From contig CAXXNS010000010.1 of the NCBI GenBank assembly GCA_963666895.2, positions 372,001 to 436,000 of the forward strand: a stretch of 64,000 nt of DNA. Reading direction: 5' to 3'. The DNA is from G963666895 sp963666895 (GTDB lineage: Bacteria; Desulfobacterota; Desulfovibrionia; Desulfovibrionales; Desulfovibrionaceae). Position numbers and translations under genes: made by a program. Below the pieces are notes generated by a model. It did no database searches, was not told where the DNA came from, and saw only the letters and a list, made by a program, of their open reading frames with translations. Below are positions 22,597-30,448 of the stretch, piece by piece; position 1 is the stretch's first letter; every line of letters begins with the position of its first letter.

Positions 22597-23709
22597 CTAC
22601 TCGGTTACGATGAAGCTGCCCGGAAACTCCTGGCGAAAATACTCCAGGGCCTTGCGGGCCTCGTCCTCGGTCTGGAAGGCGCCCGCCTGCACCCGGTACA
22701 CGGTCTCGTTGGAGGCCTTGACCACCCGGGACTGGGCGTACCCGGACCGCACCAGCGTGTCCAGGAGCTCGTCCGCGGCCTGCCGGCTGCCGAACGCGCC
22801 CACCTGGACGTAGGTGCCGCCCGCAGCCGGTACGGCCGGGGCAACGGCCGGAGCCTCGTCCACCACGCTGACCCCCACCTCGGCCGTGCCCTGCTCGACC
22901 ATGCCCAATTCCTGGGCCGCGGCCTTGGACAGATCCACGATGCGCTCCTTCTTGAACGGGCCGCGGTCGTTGATGCGCACCACCACGGACCGCCCGTTGT
23001 CCAGGTTGGTGACCTTGAGCCGGGTGTTCAGGGGATAGGTGCGGTGGGCCGCGGTCAGGTCGGCCGGGTCGTAGAGTTCGCCGCTGGCCGTGGGCAGCCC
23101 CTTGTTCTCGTCCGCCACCCAGGAGGCCAGGCCGGTCTGGTCAAAGGTTCCCTGCACCGCCGGGGCCGGAGCCTGGACCGGAGCCTCGGCCGAAGCCACG
23201 ACCGGGGCCGGGGCCGCCGACTCGTGGGCCGGGTCGGCAATGGTCTGGTCCGGGGGCGTGAAGGGCATGGGCTCCTCGGCCATGGCCTCCGGGGACATGG
23301 GATCCTCGGGGTTCACCGCGGCCGGGGGCTGGGCCTGCGGTTGCGGCTGCGGAGCCGGGGCCTCGGCGACAGCAACGGGCTCGTTGGAATAGGTGGTCTC
23401 CACCAGGCCGGGCTGGGCCGGGGGCGAGTCGGGCTCCTGCATGACCGGCTCCTGGGCCACGGGTTCCGGGGCCACGGGCTCGGACGGCAGCGGCTCCTCG
23501 GCCAGGTCCTCGCCCATGGTCAGGACCTCCACGGTTTCGGCCGCGCCCTGGGCCGGAGCCTGGGTGGCCTGCTGTTCAGGGCGGTCGGCACGCACGGGCT
23601 CGGTGTAGATGTGCTTCTTGGTGCAGCCCTGTCCCATGGTCAGCCCCAGGCACAACGCCAGGGCGAGCAACAGAATCCGGCCGCGGCCGATGCGTGGCAA
23701 TATTCGCAT
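22597..23709 (-). CDS. RlpA-family lipoprotein with SPOR domain
   Basis: This 370-aa envelope lipoprotein has a signal peptide with lipobox GQGC near residue 29. A long low-complexity stretch follows (residues about 40-210, rich in Pro, Ala, Glu and Gln, probably disordered). The double-psi beta-barrel of RlpA runs from GLASWVADENKGLPTASGE to VNLDNGRSVVVRINDRGPF. The final 70 residues form a SPOR domain (YVQVGAFGSRQAADELL, VYRVQAGAFQTEDEA), which binds denuded peptidoglycan glycans at the division site. RlpA of Pseudomonas is a lytic transglycosylase; Asp of INDRGPF is in its active-site region. The leader holds three adjacent palindromes. Confidence 0.88.
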   Translation of the reverse strand: MRILPRIGRGRILLLALALCLGLTMGQGCTKKHIYTEPVRADRPEQQATQAPAQGAAETVEVLTMGEDLAEEPLPSEPVAPEPVAQEPVMQEPDSPPAQPGLVETTYSNEPVAVAEAPAPQPQPQAQPPAAVNPEDPMSPEAMAEEPMPFTPPDQTIADPAHESAAPAPVVASAEAPVQAPAPAVQGTFDQTGLASWVADENKGLPTASGELYDPADLTAAHRTYPLNTRLKVTNLDNGRSVVVRINDRGPFKKERIVDLSKAAAQELGMVEQGTAEVGVSVVDEAPAVAPAVPAAGGTYVQVGAFGSRQAADELLDTLVRSGYAQSRVVKASNETVYRVQAGAFQTEDEARKALEYFRQEFPGSFIVTE

Positions 23710-23719
23710 GCGTCCTCCC

Positions 23720-23758
23720 GCCGGTTGAAGAACCGGCTCAAGCTTGAGAGTCTAGACT
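23720..23758. promoter_or_regulatory. Three adjacent palindromes in the leader of the RlpA gene
   Basis: GCCGGTT-GAAG-AACCGGC (23720-23737), CTCAAGCTTGAG (23737-23748) and AGTCTAGACT (23749-23758) lie side by side between the presumed promoter and the ribosome site of the minus-strand gene. The first can form a stable RNA hairpin. The other two could be operator half-sites. No known regulator is recognised. Confidence 0.5.
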
Positions 23759-23806
23759 AAATCCAGATAGAACAACCGGCCGCGCCTGGCAAGGCCCGGA
23801 GAGCCG

Positions 23807-24343
23807 CTAGCCTTGATTGGTCCTTGACAAGGACAGGGACAGGGCCAACGCCGTGGAAAGCTTGATCAGCTCGGCGTTGTTGCGCCGGATGGTGGCGGCC
23901 AGCCGCTTGCCGATGACCGTAAGCAGCCTATTGCCCAGTTCGGGGTTCTTCCCGGCCAGGCCGAAAAACCGCTCCCGGTCCGTGACCAGGAACCGGGAGT
24001 CCTCCACCACCGCGATGGTGGCCGAGCGCAGGTCCTGGTCGATGAGGGCCATCTCCCCGAAGATGGGGTATCCGGCCTGGTCCAGGGTGGCCAGGACCTT
24101 GCGCGGGTCGGCCATGTCCATGAGGGGCAGGTGCATGTCCTTGGCCAGCATGGCCTTGGACACCCGGACCTTGCCCGAAATCAGGATGTAGAGCTCGTCC
24201 CCGGTCTCGCCCTCCTCGATGAGGATGTCCCCGGCCTTCTTGTCCAGGGGCTCGAAGATGGCGGCCACCTCGTCGATCCATTGGTCGGAGAACCCCTCGA
24301 ACAGGGCGATCCGCTTCCAGTCAACGTCGGGCGCGGCGTTCAT
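23807..24343 (-). CDS. Cyclic-nucleotide-binding-domain protein
   Basis: This 178-aa protein is a stand-alone cNMP-binding (CAP-effector) domain. It contains IFEPLDKKAGDILIEEGETGDELYILISGKVRV and the ligand-cassette-like segment PIFGEMALIDQDLRSATIAVVEDSRF, with the Glu and Arg of the cyclic-nucleotide cassette conserved in FGEMALIDQDLRSATI. A C-terminal helical region ends the protein. It has no DNA-binding domain. The ATG at 24343 follows GAGGAGGACCTGACC. It starts two bases after the stop of the potassium channel gene, so both are translated from one message, suggesting that it regulates the channel in trans. Whether it binds cAMP, cGMP or nothing is untested. Confidence 0.85.
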   Translation of the reverse strand: MNAAPDVDWKRIALFEGFSDQWIDEVAAIFEPLDKKAGDILIEEGETGDELYILISGKVRVSKAMLAKDMHLPLMDMADPRKVLATLDQAGYPIFGEMALIDQDLRSATIAVVEDSRFLVTDRERFFGLAGKNPELGNRLLTVIGKRLAATIRRNNAELIKLSTALALSLSLSRTNQG

Positions 24344-24345
24344 GG

Positions 24346-25494
24346 TCAGGTCCTCCTCAGGAAGAGCACGGCGTCGAACCCTTCCAGGGGCTGGTCGTCG
24401 GCCGGATTGGCCAGGACCTTGGGCCCGGCGTCGCCGAGCCGGGTCTCCTGGCCCGCGGTCTGGAAGAGCTCCAGGATAAAGTTGTCCAGGGCCTGGCCCT
24501 CGTCCAGGATGTCCTGGAGGCTCAGAGACCGGCTGGCCCGGCATAACGCCAGAGCCAAAGAGCCGTCCCGGCCGCGAAGCTGGGCCGCGAATTGGCCCCA
24601 GTCCAGCCTGCGCTCCCCGGGCTCCAGGGGCCTGAACCCCAGCTGCCCCGAGCCGCGCAGGCCGAGCATGCCCTGGACGAATCCCCAGACCGTGGGGCTC
24701 TGGCTCATGAGCCCCAGGATGCGGGTGGCCACCTCGCCGCGCACCAGGATCTCGTTCACCCCGGCCCGCAGCAGATGTTCGCGGTTCCCGGGCGCCACCA
24801 CCTCGGCGTAGACCGGCACCTTGGGAGCCAGGCTGCGCACGGTCAGGGCGGCGTAGATGGCGTCCTGGTCCGCGTCCTTGGCCTCGCCGTCCCTGTCCGT
24901 CAACGAGCGGCTCATGATGTAGACCACCCGGGCGGTCTCGGGCCGGGCCTTGGCCACCACGGATTTCTGGGAGCCCTGGCCGGCCACGAAGCGCAGCCTG
25001 TCGCCCAACTCCAGGGTGTAGGAAAGCTCGTCGCGAACGTCCTGGGACAGGGTGTTCACCAGCACCAGGTGGCGGTCCTTGAGCGAGCCCGCCTCCACCA
25101 GGGTCCGCACCAGGCCGGACGAGAAGTCGTTCCAGCCGATGATGATCACATGGTCGTTCAATCTGACCTCCAGGAGCCCTTTGCGTTTTCTCTCCCTGCG
25201 GTCCACCAGCAGGGAGGCCAGGGAGCCGGTCAGCGTGGACACCAGGCCGATGCCGCAGAACATGACCACGAAGCCCATGAGCCTGCCGCCCACGGTGGCC
25301 GGGACCATGTCCCCGTAGCCCACGGTGGTCATGGTGACCACGGTCCACCACAGGGCGCCGAACAGGTCGGCCTTCCCGTCCTGGGGCCTGAGCTCGAACC
25401 AGTAGAAGCCCAGGGTGGACAGGAAAAGCAACACGCTGATGGCCAGCACCAGGGTGGCGAAAGGGGATTTGAGCCAGGTGCGCCGAATGTTCAT
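24346..25494 (-). CDS. Potassium channel with RCK (TrkA-N) domain
   Basis: This 382-aa protein is a two-transmembrane-type channel. The first helix is at residues 13-35, a pore loop carries the selectivity filter TTVGYGD, and a second helix lies in LMGFVVMFCGIGLVSTLTGSLASLL. A cytoplasmic RCK domain follows (VIIIGWNDFSSGLVRTLVEAG); the usual dinucleotide GxGxxG is changed to GWNDFS, so NAD binding may be altered. A C-terminal domain of about 120 residues has no recognised motif. The start is the ATG at 25494 (MNIRRTWL), although the Shine-Dalgarno is weak and the frame is open to 25554. The gene forms an operon with the cyclic-nucleotide-binding protein. Confidence 0.87.
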   Translation of the reverse strand: MNIRRTWLKSPFATLVLAISVLLFLSTLGFYWFELRPQDGKADLFGALWWTVVTMTTVGYGDMVPATVGGRLMGFVVMFCGIGLVSTLTGSLASLLVDRRERKRKGLLEVRLNDHVIIIGWNDFSSGLVRTLVEAGSLKDRHLVLVNTLSQDVRDELSYTLELGDRLRFVAGQGSQKSVVAKARPETARVVYIMSRSLTDRDGEAKDADQDAIYAALTVRSLAPKVPVYAEVVAPGNREHLLRAGVNEILVRGEVATRILGLMSQSPTVWGFVQGMLGLRGSGQLGFRPLEPGERRLDWGQFAAQLRGRDGSLALALCRASRSLSLQDILDEGQALDNFILELFQTAGQETRLGDAGPKVLANPADDQPLEGFDAVLFLRRT

Positions 25495-25583
25495 ACCGGA
25501 TTCCGCGTAGATCGCGCAGTTGGCCGAGGATACCAGAGTACGCCAGGGAGTCAATTCGGTCCGGACGATACGACCGGATCATG

Positions 25584-25608
25584 AAAAAGGCCCCGCCGAA
25601 GCGGGGCC
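25584..25608 (-). terminator. Rho-independent terminator of the LysM gene
   Basis: On the minus strand GGCCCCGC-TTCG-GCGGGGCC is followed by five T residues. The perfect 8-bp stem with a stable TTCG tetraloop lies 25 bases after the LysM gene stop. Confidence 0.92.
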
Positions 25609-25632
25609 CTTGTATACTATGCGGCGGGATGA

Positions 25633-26097
25633 CTAGTAGTTGAGGCTGTAACCCAGAGCCTGACGCATCTGGCCGGGAATGACCGCGTCGGCGGAGGGCT
25701 CGAGAGCCTTCCAGGGAGCGCCCGCCATCTTGCGGTTCTCCTTGGCCTCGTCAAGGCCGAAGCTCCGGGGGATGGAGAAGGTCTGGGCGGGGTAGATCAG
25801 ATCGGGGTTGTTGATCTGGTCACGGTTGGCCTTGTAGATGAAGGGCCACATGAACGGATCGTTGTAGACCTGCTTGTACTCGGCGATCCACCACAGGCAC
25901 TCGCCCTTGACCACGGTGTGGGAGGCGGGCAGCTTGGCGTAGTAGTCCTGCTCGTAGCGTTCCAGCGGCGTGAGCACCTTGTCGACTTCCTGCTCCTTGA
26001 CCACCACTTCCTGGGTGGGCTCGGTGGAGACCTTTTTGGCGCAACCCCAGACGAACATCAAACTGGCGACAATCGCCAACAACATGAGCTTCTTCAT
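25633..26097 (-). CDS. LysM-domain lipoprotein
   Basis: This 154-aa exported protein has a signal peptide ending in the lipobox VWGC (near residue 19). A polar segment follows, and then a LysM-type domain (HTVVKGECLWWIAEYKQVYNDPFMWPFIYKANRDQINNPDLIYPAQ). LysM modules bind GlcNAc chains in peptidoglycan, so this is probably an envelope-anchored cell-wall-binding protein. The start is the ATG at 26097, not the in-frame ATG at 26106: the GGAGG sits nine bases before 26097 but touches 26106. The domain is tryptophan-rich in a pattern common among deltaproteobacterial LysM proteins. It is separated from the next upstream gene by 61 bp and closed by a terminator. Confidence 0.85.
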   Translation of the reverse strand: MKKLMLLAIVASLMFVWGCAKKVSTEPTQEVVVKEQEVDKVLTPLERYEQDYYAKLPASHTVVKGECLWWIAEYKQVYNDPFMWPFIYKANRDQINNPDLIYPAQTFSIPRSFGLDEAKENRKMAGAPWKALEPSADAVIPGQMRQALGYSLNY

Positions 26098-26158
26098 TGT
26101 AGTCATCCTCCGTTGAAGACTTAGGGCCCTCTTCATTACCCCGACCCGGGGGAGCTTG

Positions 26159-26929
26159 TCAAGATTCCATCCTTAACGACCAGTTATCAATTATATTTTT
26201 CTCCTGGAGAACCAGCGGGTCCCGGGGGTTCAATTTGAAGGCCTCGGACACGGCCCGCTCGGCCTCGTCCATCCAGCCGCCCAGGCGCAGACTCTGGGCC
26301 GCGTAAACATACATCAATTCCGGCTTTCCCGCATAGATTCCGTCCAGCATGGCCTCGTAGTCCGCGTTGAACACCTGTCGCACCAGCTCGTTCTGGGAGA
26401 ACAGGAACCGGGCCAGGAGCACGTTGCCCCGATGCCGCGACAGATAGCTGGGCATGAGCCGGCGGCAGGTGGACAGGATGACCCGGATACGCGCAATCTC
26501 GCGGTCCATACTCTCTTCGGTCTGTCCCGGGATGGCCTTAAGGTGGTTGGCGATTTCCTGCTCGGCCTGCTCCAGCTTGCCGTCCCGAAGCTCGTCCAGC
26601 CAGGGCGCGTAGTTCATGCGCTGGTAGGCGTCCTCCATGAGCTTGATGGTCTCGTGGAAGATGTAGCCCAGGCCCCAGTCCAGGTAGCGCCCCACCAGGG
26701 GGTTTTCCGGGTCGTTGCGGAACACGTGGTGGGCCGTATCCTTGAGCCGCCACAACAGGCCCTTGTTCTGCTCGAACCCGACCAGGTAGCGCAGATGCTC
26801 GAAGCTGACCCTTCGCTCGGCCTCGAATGCCGCGAACTCCACGCCCAGCGCCTCGCTGGCCTGGCAGAAGTTGCGGAACATGTCGCGCACGAACTCCGGC
26901 AGCTTGGCCCGTATCCACGTTCTGGACAT
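26159..26929 (-). CDS. Hypothetical protein of 256 aa with a C-terminal TPR-like stretch
   Basis: I do not recognise a catalytic family. The protein is largely helical. Residues about 200-250 contain a degenerate TPR-like pair (LMYVYAAQSLRLGGWMDEAERAVSEAFKLNPRDP). It has no signal peptide or transmembrane segment. It shares an ATGA-type junction with the upstream Lon-type protease gene: its ATG (26929-26927) overlaps the protease stop by one base, so translation is coupled. The link to the protease, perhaps as an adaptor or substrate-recruiting factor, is inferred from this coupling only. Its C-terminus lies 61 bp before the LysM gene. Confidence 0.7.
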   Translation of the reverse strand: MSRTWIRAKLPEFVRDMFRNFCQASEALGVEFAAFEAERRVSFEHLRYLVGFEQNKGLLWRLKDTAHHVFRNDPENPLVGRYLDWGLGYIFHETIKLMEDAYQRMNYAPWLDELRDGKLEQAEQEIANHLKAIPGQTEESMDREIARIRVILSTCRRLMPSYLSRHRGNVLLARFLFSQNELVRQVFNADYEAMLDGIYAGKPELMYVYAAQSLRLGGWMDEAERAVSEAFKLNPRDPLVLQEKNIIDNWSLRMES

Positions 26930-29382
26930 CAGCGCTTCTCCCACTTTTCGGCCAGCCGGGCCAACTCGGCCAGGCGGCGGTCCACCAGGTGGTACAGGGT
27001 GCCCGTGGGGAAGACGCCGTTCCTGCGGCGCTTGCCCGCGGGGAGCCCGGTCAACAGCTGCATGGCCTCCTCGATGGTGGCCACCGGATGGATGAAGAAT
27101 TCGCCCTGGTCCACGGCCCGGACCACCTCGTCCTTGAGCATGAGGTTGTCCATGTTGTCCCTGGGCAGGATCACGCCCTGGCGGCCCGTGAGTCCGCGGC
27201 GGTTGCAGACCTGGAAGAAGCCCTCGATCTTGCGGTTCACCCCGCCCACGGCCATGACCGCGCCGGACTGGCTGACCGCGCCGGTGAATGCCCAGGACAG
27301 GTCGATGGGCGCCCCGGCCAGGGCCGAGAGCAGGGCGGCCAGCTCGGCCCCGGAGGCGGAGTCGCCCTCGATGCCCGCGTAGCTCTGCTCAAAGCACAGC
27401 GACCCCGAGAGCACGATGGGCTTGTCCTGGGCGAAGTGGCCCACCAGGTAGCTCTTGATGATCATCATGCCCTTGGTGTGGATGGGCCCGCCCAGCTGGG
27501 CCTCGCGCTCCAGGTCCAGGATGCCGGTGCGGCCCACGCCCACGTTGCAGGAGATCTGGTGCGGCAGGCCGAATTCGTAGTCCCCGAACATGGTCACGGA
27601 CAGGCCGTTGGCCTTGCCCACGGCCTCGCCCCGGGTGGCCACCTTGATGACCTCCCGGTCGTAGTCGGCCAGGAACTCGTCCTCGTACAGGTTGGCCCGG
27701 TACTCGCCGCGCTCGATGGCCTGGCTCAGCAGATCCCGGTCCACCAGGCGCTTGCGGGCCTTCTGGGCCAGGGCCGAGGCCTCGGCCATGGGCTCGCGGA
27801 GCAGGGGGAAGGCCAGGGAAAGCCGAGTCCGGTCCTCGGCCAGGCGCGAGGCGTGGTCCACCAGCAGGGCCAAGGCCTGACGGTCGAACGGCAACAGCCC
27901 GCTCTCCAGCGCCATGCGGCCGACCACGGTCAGGAAGTTGCGGATGTTGGGCATGGTCCGCCTGGCCGTGGCCTGAAGGTGGGCCTTGAGCTTGAAATAC
28001 TTGCGAAAACGGTCGTCGCCCAGGAGCAGGGCCTCGTAGGTCTCGTCCGTGCCGATGAGCACGATGCGCAGGTTGACCGGGATGGGCTGGGGCTCGATGG
28101 TCTTGGACCGCACCTGGTCCGGGTCCACCGGATCCTCGATGCGCAGGGCCCCGAGCCTGAGCGCACGCAGGAGCCCCTCCCAGGAGTTGGGGTGGCTCAG
28201 CAGGTCCTCGATGTTCAGGATCAGGAACCCGCCGTTGGCCTTGTGCAGGCTGCCCGCCTTGATCAGGGTGTAGTCGGTGTAGAACGCGCCCAGCTCGGCC
28301 TCGCGCTCGATGGCGCCCAGCAGGTTGAAGGGCGTGGGGTGGCTCTCCACGATGACCGGGGCTCCCTCCAGCCCGGAGTTGTCCACAAAGCAGTTCGCGT
28401 CGTAGCGGCCGTGGTCCTCGGGCGCGGACGGGTGCTCGCCCTGGCCGTCGCGGCCCGATCCGGAGGACTGTGCCGCGGGCGCGGTGAACTGCTCCACGTG
28501 GTCCACCATGTCCTCTTCCAGCTCGTCCAGGTAGGACTTGAGCGGGTCGTCCCGGCCGAACGCCTCGCGCACCCAGGCCAGGTGCTCCTGCACCACCTCG
28601 CGGGCCGCGGCCTTTTGCAGGTCCAGCTCCTTTTCCCGCAGCTGCTGCTCGGACTGGGTGATGCGGCGCATGAACACGCTGATCTCGGTCAGCAGGTCGT
28701 CGCCCTTGCGCTTGAGGCGGCGCTTCTCCCCGGTGCCCAGGCGGGAGAAGTTCTCCTCGTCCATGGCCTTGCCGTTCTCCAGGGGAGCCAGGGTGATGGC
28801 CCCGCTCTCGTCGAAGTCCAGCTGGAAGCCGCGCTCCCGGGCCGCCTTCTCCATGCTGGTGAACAGGGACTCGCGGCGGCGATTGAAGCTCTTGTGCAGG
28901 CTCTCCTGCTGGTGGTGAAAGCCCTCCTGGTCGAACCGGGCGGACACCCCGGCCTTGACGTCCTCCACGGCCTTCTTGAGCGCGGCCCGGAAACGGCGGC
29001 CCTCGCCGGCCGACAGGGGCACGGCCCGGGGCTTGTCCGGGTCGTCGAAGTTGTGCAGGTAGACCCAATCCGGCGGTGCCGGAGCCTTGGCCGCGGCCGG
29101 CTCCAGGAAACGGCGCACGAAATAGGTCCGGCCCAGGTTGGCGTCCCCGGCCAGGAACACGTTGAACTCGTTGCCCGACACGGCCAGGGCGGTTTCCAAC
29201 GCCTGGAGGGCTCTTGGCTGGAAGCGGTGGTAGGCGCTCTTCTCGGGCAGGGCCGTGGAGTCCTTCCAGGCCAGGCGGGCCGGGTCCAGACGGGCGCGCA
29301 GCCGTTCCGCGGCCAATCCTTTGGCCGGTCCCCTGGTCGCCCCGGAGGCTCTTGATTTCTTTTTCTTGATGGTCATTCCCAT
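26929..29382 (-). CDS. Lon-type (LonB/AAA_32) ATP-dependent serine protease
   Basis: This 817-aa protein belongs to the COG1067 group of Lon-related proteases. It has an N-terminal region with AAA-like motif GNEFNVFLAGDANLGRTYFVRRFL, in which the usual P-loop GKT is changed to GRT. A long coiled-coil region (residues about 200-290) precedes a second AAA segment (ANGGFLILNIEDLL; VLIGTDETYEALL). The C-terminal S16 peptidase domain holds Ser675 in EGDSASGAE and Lys718 in GGVNRKIEG, 43 residues apart as in E. coli Lon (679/722). Such proteases are cytoplasmic. The start is taken as 29382 (MGMTIKKKK); 29376 is possible. The next gene is translationally coupled. Substrates are unknown. Confidence 0.87.
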   Translation of the reverse strand: MGMTIKKKKSRASGATRGPAKGLAAERLRARLDPARLAWKDSTALPEKSAYHRFQPRALQALETALAVSGNEFNVFLAGDANLGRTYFVRRFLEPAAAKAPAPPDWVYLHNFDDPDKPRAVPLSAGEGRRFRAALKKAVEDVKAGVSARFDQEGFHHQQESLHKSFNRRRESLFTSMEKAARERGFQLDFDESGAITLAPLENGKAMDEENFSRLGTGEKRRLKRKGDDLLTEISVFMRRITQSEQQLREKELDLQKAAAREVVQEHLAWVREAFGRDDPLKSYLDELEEDMVDHVEQFTAPAAQSSGSGRDGQGEHPSAPEDHGRYDANCFVDNSGLEGAPVIVESHPTPFNLLGAIEREAELGAFYTDYTLIKAGSLHKANGGFLILNIEDLLSHPNSWEGLLRALRLGALRIEDPVDPDQVRSKTIEPQPIPVNLRIVLIGTDETYEALLLGDDRFRKYFKLKAHLQATARRTMPNIRNFLTVVGRMALESGLLPFDRQALALLVDHASRLAEDRTRLSLAFPLLREPMAEASALAQKARKRLVDRDLLSQAIERGEYRANLYEDEFLADYDREVIKVATRGEAVGKANGLSVTMFGDYEFGLPHQISCNVGVGRTGILDLEREAQLGGPIHTKGMMIIKSYLVGHFAQDKPIVLSGSLCFEQSYAGIEGDSASGAELAALLSALAGAPIDLSWAFTGAVSQSGAVMAVGGVNRKIEGFFQVCNRRGLTGRQGVILPRDNMDNLMLKDEVVRAVDQGEFFIHPVATIEEAMQLLTGLPAGKRRRNGVFPTGTLYHLVDRRLAELARLAEKWEKR

Positions 29383-29744
29383 ATCCGTTCAACGATTCAG
29401 TACGATAGATGGCCCCGGCCTGTCGACCTCGGGCAGTCCCGGGATACAGGATGTGCGGCCCGTAGGGAAGAGGGCACGGCCGGAAGGAAAAAAAACCCGG
29501 TCCGACCCCGAAAAAACCGTGCGTTTCCCGGGCCCGGCAGCGGCCCGCGAGGCCCCGTGGAAAGGGCGGGAAAGCAGGTATTTTTAGGCCCTTGCTCATT
29601 GACCTTTCCCGGCCCCATATGCTAGAGCGACAAAACTTGTGAAGGATTGCACGAGTGCGCGTTTTGCGCTATAGGTTGCTTCCGCTGCCGGAGGCGGCCT
29701 AGGTACGCTCCGGCCAGGCCCGGAACAAGGACGCCGGAACGCGC
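29383..29744. other. 362-bp intergenic region between lon and atpZ
   Basis: No convincing gene is seen here. The left 200 bp are GC-rich and carry only shadow frames. From about 29590 the region looks regulatory: TTGACC (29599-29604) and TTGCTC (29592-29597) are -35-like; ATATGCT (29617-29623) or CTAGAG are possible -10 elements, none at ideal spacing. A Rex-type dyad at 29637-29654 follows. Between it and atpZ lies GCGC-GTTTT-GCGC (29657-29669), a weak hairpin. Confidence 0.5.
29637..29654. promoter_or_regulatory. Rex-operator-like site upstream of the atp genes
   Basis: TTGTGAAGGATTGCACGA fits the 18-bp Rex dyad TTGTGAA-N4-TTCACAA with a perfect left half and two mismatches in the right half. 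It stands about 90 bp before atpZ, near or just downstream of the probable transcription start, suited to repression when NADH is low. It is a weaker match than the site before rex. Confidence 0.45.
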
Positions 29745-30047
29745 ATGTTCTTTAAAAACGGAAAACAGAGCCCTGTCTGGGACGCCATCCTGGGAGCCGG
29801 CACCATCGGCCTCCACATGGTCACCGCCACCTTCGTAGGCGCGGCCATGGGCTACTTCCTGGACAAGTGGCTGGGGACCAATCCGTGGCTGTTTTTGTTC
29901 ATGCTGGTCATGGGCATCATCGCAGGCTTTAGGATGGTCATCCAGGACACCATGAGAATACAACGCGCCAACGAGGAAGCGGAAAAAGGCTCCTCCGGGG
30001 CGCAGGACGACAAGGACGACAGTGCAGAGGATCATAAGAACCATTGA
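29745..30047 (+). CDS. atpZ: AtpZ-like F0F1 ATP synthase assembly protein
   Basis: This 100-aa protein has two transmembrane helices (about residues 17-38 and 45-63) with GLHMVTATFVGAAMGYFLDKWLGTNPWLFLFMLVMGIIAGF, the pattern of the ATPase_gene1/AtpZ family. A charged C-terminal tail (acidic and Asn/His-rich) completes it. Members occur ahead of atpI in operons of F-type ATPases with c-ring assembly functions and are also proposed to help magnesium or calcium movement; that role here is inference. ATG at 29745; the ribosome site is GGAACGCGC or AAGGAC. Its 3' end overlaps atpI by 26 bases, indicating coupled translation. Confidence 0.8.
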   Translation: MFFKNGKQSPVWDAILGAGTIGLHMVTATFVGAAMGYFLDKWLGTNPWLFLFMLVMGIIAGFRMVIQDTMRIQRANEEAEKGSSGAQDDKDDSAEDHKNH

Positions 30048-30444
30048 AACCAGGCTCTACGGCCTGGGGTTCACCCAGATCCAGGTGCGCCAGATGGTGC
30101 GCAACCAGATTCTCCTGGCCGGCGGCGCCTCCCTGGTGCTCCTGACCGGCACCCTGCTGTCCACGTTCGCCTGGTCCTTCGCCGCCGGAGCCCTCCTGAT
30201 CACGCTCAACTTCATGGCCCTGGCCCGCGTGGCCCAATCCCTGGTCTTTTACCAAAAGGGAGCGATCTTCTCCCTGCTGGTCATATTTTACGCAAAGCTG
30301 ATTTTGGCCGGTCTGGCCCTCTTCGCCCTCATCGCCTGGGCGGAGGTGTCCATCCCCGGTCTGTTGCTCGGGCTCTCCACGGCGGTGGTCAACGCTATCG
30401 TCTGGGGCGCTCAGGCAGTCATGCATAAACCCAAGGAGGCTTGA
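30022..30444 (+). CDS. atpI: ATP synthase protein I (AtpI-like)
   Basis: This 140-aa protein has four predicted transmembrane segments (starting near ILLAGGASLVLLTGTLLSTF, AWSFAAGALLITLNFMALARV, AIFSLLVIFYAKLILAGLALF, and IPGLLLGLSTAVVNAIVWGA). It fits the small AtpI (F1Fo ATP synthase, atpI gene product) family implicated in c-ring assembly and possibly cation balance. It starts with GTG at 30022, overlapping atpZ, after AAGGACGAC. It is followed four bases later by atpB. The order atpZ-atpI-atpB-atpE, without the F1 genes, is common in this bacterial group; the remaining subunits must lie elsewhere in the genome. Confidence 0.8.
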   Translation: MQRIIRTIETRLYGLGFTQIQVRQMVRNQILLAGGASLVLLTGTLLSTFAWSFAAGALLITLNFMALARVAQSLVFYQKGAIFSLLVIFYAKLILAGLALFALIAWAEVSIPGLLLGLSTAVVNAIVWGAQAVMHKPKEA

Positions 30445-30448
30445 GGAC

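Noticed and set aside
23807..25582. A 591-codon frame joining the CNBD protein with the channel region
   Set aside because: The upstream part is a frame shadow inside the channel gene. The channel has its own frame and motifs; the CNBD gene starts at 24343 with a strong ribosome site.
29397..29618. Small open frames in the lon-atpZ gap
   Set aside because: They have no ribosome site, no motif and composition of shadow frames; the region is better read as regulatory.
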